64,000 nucleotides of DNA from [Clostridium] aminophilum DSM 10710 (GTDB lineage Bacteria > Bacillota > Clostridia > Lachnospirales > Lachnospiraceae): NCBI RefSeq assembly GCF_000711825.1, contig NZ_KL543982.1, positions 30,426 to 94,425 on the forward strand, in the 5' to 3' direction. Shown here in pieces: positions 61,908 to 64,000 of the stretch. Position 1 is the first letter of the stretch. Every line of letters starts with the position of its first letter. The notes beneath the pieces were generated by a model. The model worked only from the letters and a program-made list of their open reading frames with translations, was not told where the DNA came from and made no database searches. Position numbers and translations under genes: made by a program.

Positions 61908-62067
61908 TTTTGTCCTCCAGGCTCAAGCAGACAAGCTTGCTTGTCTATTTGAACCGTCAATCAAAGTTTGAAAGTTTTCTTTCAAACTTTTGTCCTCCAG
62001 GTTCAGGCAGGCCGGCTTGCCGGTCTGTCCGAGCCACTTGCCAAAGTCGGATAGTTTTCTTTCAAAC
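61908..62067. repeat. Tandem 80-bp repeat, two copies, with conserved hairpin
   Basis: Copy 1 61908-61987, copy 2 61988-62067, about 60 of 80 bases equal. Each has CCTCCAGG (the ribosome site of the MBL gene on the minus strand), a hairpin (AGACAAGC-TT-GCTTGTCT or AGGCCGGC-TT-GCCGGTCT) and the end AGTTTTCTTTCAAAC. Stem changes are compensated in the hairpin. Confidence 0.8.
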
Positions 62068-62156
62068 GTTTTCTTTTGTCATGACACAGGAACGCCCGGC
62101 CCGGATGCCCACGGAAGACAGCCGGAACCGGGCGGTAATTTAATAGAATAACCCTC

Positions 62157-62180
62157 AAAGCGTGTTTCGTCTCGTTCGTC
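62157..62180. repeat. Interspersed AAACACGCTTC repeat (complement)
   Basis: On the minus strand GACGAACGAGACGAAACACG directly at the rel stop; matches ACGAGaCaAAACACGCTT at 4670 and 51000. Confidence 0.5.
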
Positions 62181-64000
62181 AGCCGGCGCTCCGGACAATG
62201 TCGAGAACGCCTTCGATCTGGCGGAGTTTCTCTGCGATCGATGCCAGTTCGTCTTTGCTGTGAATGTCGAAGGAACAGATGATCGTCGCTTTCCCCTGCT
62301 TGTTGACCTTGACATTCATGCTCTGGATATCGATATTGCGCTCGCTGAACACCTTGGAGATATCGACAAACATACCGACACGGTTGTTCGCGTAAATGCG
62401 GATCTCGGTGGTGTATTTCTCGGTACCGTTCGTATCCTCCGGTGCCTGCCACTCGGCATCCGTCATTCTCTCCCGCTCATCTTCCGGAAGGCTCAGGATG
62501 TTGATGCAGTCGCTCCGGTGAATCGTGATTCCGCGGCCTCTGGTGACAAATCCCTTGATCTCGTCTCCCGGAACCGGGTTGCAGCATTTTGCAAAACGCA
62601 CGGACAGATCGCCGAGACCCTTGACGATAATTCCGGTCTTTGCCTTGCTTCTTCTGACCGGCGTGATCGGGATCTTGTTGCCGTCGGCCTGAATTGTATC
62701 CAAAATCGTCTCATCGGTGATATTCTTGCGCTCGATGGCCTTCTTGGCCTCGACCATCTTGTTGATGACCTGACCTTCCTTGATTCCCCCGTGGCCGACG
62801 GAAGCCAGAACAGATTCCCAGTCGCGGTAGGAATAGCGCTGGAGCACTTTTTCCTGATATTCCGGCTTGTTGATCGAACCGATCTCGATTCCCTTCGATT
62901 TACAGTAATGATCCAGAAGTTCGCGTCCCCGCTGGATATTATCCTCACGAAGCTCGGACTTGAACCATTGGTTGATCTTGTTTCTCGCCTGCGTGCTCCG
63001 CACGAAATTCATCCAGTCGCGGCTCGGTCCCTTCGAGTTCTGCGACGTGACAACCTCGATGCGGTCGCCGTTCTGAATCACATAGTTGATCGGAACCTGC
63101 TGTCCGTTGACGCGGGCGCCCACCATCTTGTTGCCGACCGCGCTGTGGATCGAATACGCGAAGTCGATGGGGGTCGATCCCTTCGGGAGATTCTTGACAT
63201 CTCCGGTGGGCGTGAAACAGTAAACGCTGTCCTGGAACAGGTCAAGATCGCTCTTGAGCATGTTCATGAACTCGTGGTTGTCGGACATATCCTGCTGCCA
63301 CTCGAGGATCTGACGCAGCCAGGACAGTTTCGCCTCGGTGTTGTCGATGTTGTTCTTCTCGAGGCTTCCGCCGCTCTCCTTATATTTCCAGTGCGCCGCG
63401 ATACCGTATTCGGCGGTGCGGTGCATCTCATACGTGCGGATCTGGATCTCGAAGGGCTGGCCCGTCCGGCTGATCAGGGTCGTGTGAAGCGACTGGTACA
63501 TATTCGGCTTCGGCATCGCGATATAGTCTTTGAAGCGGCCCGGAATCGGTTTGTACATCTCATGGATAACGCCCAGCGCCGCATAACAGTCTTTCACATT
63601 GTCCACCAGAATACGGATTGCGAACAGATCGTAGATCTGGTCCAGCGTCTTGTTCTGATTGACCATCTTTTTGTAAATGCTGAAGAAATGCTTTACGCGG
63701 CCGGTAACCTTGCAGCTGATCTCCTGCTTTTTCATCTCCTCGGAGACTTCATGCATGATCGAGTTGATAAAACTCTCTCTGCTTCCTTTACGGCTTGCGA
63801 CCTTCTCCTCCAGCTCTTTGTATTTTTCCGGTTCCAGATACCGCAGCGAGAGATCATCGAGCTCCGTCTTGATCCGGCTGATACCGAGACGGTCGGCGAT
63901 CGGAGCATAGATGTCCATCGTCTCTCTGGCCTTCTCCTGCTGTTTTGCCGGCGTCATGTACTGGAGCGTTCTCATGTTGTGGAGACGGTCGGCCAGTTTG
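62179..64000 (-). CDS. relA: Bifunctional (p)ppGpp synthetase/hydrolase, N-terminus beyond window
   Basis: The frame is open to the right edge; the visible part starts in the HD hydrolase domain (KLADRLHNMRTL) and lacks about the first 150 residues. Synthetase: RFKDYIAMPKPNMYQSLHTTLI and FEIQIRTYEMHRTAEYGIAAHWKYK. TGS: VYCFTPTGDVKNLPKGSTPIDFAY. Zinc-finger region: KCCNPVPGDEIKGF and IHRSDC. ACT: IRIYANNRVGMFVDISKVFSE. Makes and degrades the stringent-response alarmone. Followed by the MBL, hemZ, hisS, aspS series. Confidence 0.97.
   Translation of the reverse strand, partial: KLADRLHNMRTLQYMTPAKQQEKARETMDIYAPIADRLGISRIKTELDDLSLRYLEPEKYKELEEKVASRKGSRESFINSIMHEVSEEMKKQEISCKVTGRVKHFFSIYKKMVNQNKTLDQIYDLFAIRILVDNVKDCYAALGVIHEMYKPIPGRFKDYIAMPKPNMYQSLHTTLISRTGQPFEIQIRTYEMHRTAEYGIAAHWKYKESGGSLEKNNIDNTEAKLSWLRQILEWQQDMSDNHEFMNMLKSDLDLFQDSVYCFTPTGDVKNLPKGSTPIDFAYSIHSAVGNKMVGARVNGQQVPINYVIQNGDRIEVVTSQNSKGPSRDWMNFVRSTQARNKINQWFKSELREDNIQRGRELLDHYCKSKGIEIGSINKPEYQEKVLQRYSYRDWESVLASVGHGGIKEGQVINKMVEAKKAIERKNITDETILDTIQADGNKIPITPVRRSKAKTGIIVKGLGDLSVRFAKCCNPVPGDEIKGFVTRGRGITIHRSDCINILSLPEDERERMTDAEWQAPEDTNGTEKYTTEIRIYANNRVGMFVDISKVFSERNIDIQSMNVKVNKQGKATIICSFDIHSKDELASIAEKLRQIEGVLDIVRSAG

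Overview
The window looks like the chromosome of an anaerobic, probably spore-forming member of the Clostridia, most likely a Lachnospiraceae relative. Three things point there. It carries the whole Na+-dependent hydroxyglutarate route of glutamate fermentation (gctAB, hgdABC, gcdABCD). It has a PdaA-type spore-cortex deacetylase. Its housekeeping order rel - MBL hydrolase - hemZ - hisS - aspS, its purine-rich ribosome sites and its HrcA/CIRCE-controlled groESL are typical of Firmicutes. Codon use is moderately GC-rich except in 25-33.3 kb, which is visibly AT-richer. The species cannot be named from the sequence alone.

Layout. 0.001-15.3 kb: an incomplete secreted repeat protein, a polyisoprenyl-phosphate glycosyltransferase, two nitroreductases, a TrpR-like regulator, pdaA, groSL, a tRNA dihydrouridine synthase, an unrecognised 543-residue protein, an FtsL-like protein, tex, and an acidic membrane-anchored protein coupled to an IclR regulator. 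15.4-22.9 kb: a short-chain acyl-CoA module. A GntP-type permease and an acyl-CoA dehydrogenase diverge from crotonase, a fused CoA-transferase, EtfB, EtfA and a MarR regulator. Together they look able to import a hydroxy or unsaturated short-chain acid, activate it by CoA transfer, dehydrate it and reduce the enoyl-CoA with electrons from Etf.

23.2-33.5 kb: an accessory island. It opens with a self-regulated hipBA-like pair and closes with a degenerate fragment of the same pair. Between them lies a three-gene operon encoding an HD-RyR protein, a TIR protein with internal tandem repeats and a membrane protein with two Rossmann-like segments and a RyR domain. Its apparent promoter has a ten-base poly-G tract between -35 and -10. 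A metallophosphoesterase, an unknown protein and a RelE/AbrB toxin-antitoxin pair also lie here. This is the best candidate in the window for a poorly described, possibly phase-variable, nucleotide-signalling defence system.

33.5-44.0 kb: the glutamate fermentation cluster, all on the minus strand. GctAB moves CoA onto 2-hydroxyglutarate, HgdC activates HgdAB to dehydrate (R)-2-hydroxyglutaryl-CoA, and GcdA-D decarboxylates glutaconyl-CoA while pumping Na+. Two near-identical biotin carrier genes are present. 44.3-64.0 kb: glnS, a four-tRNA operon (Arg, His, Gln, Lys), a YfcE-type phosphoesterase, rdgB, an amino-acid ABC transporter with unusual fusions, an RlmL-like methyltransferase, a two-component system, mscL with a zinc ribbon, aspS, hisS, hemZ, an MBL hydrolase and a rel gene cut by the window end. 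Short hairpin-bearing repeats recur in the intergenic spaces throughout.
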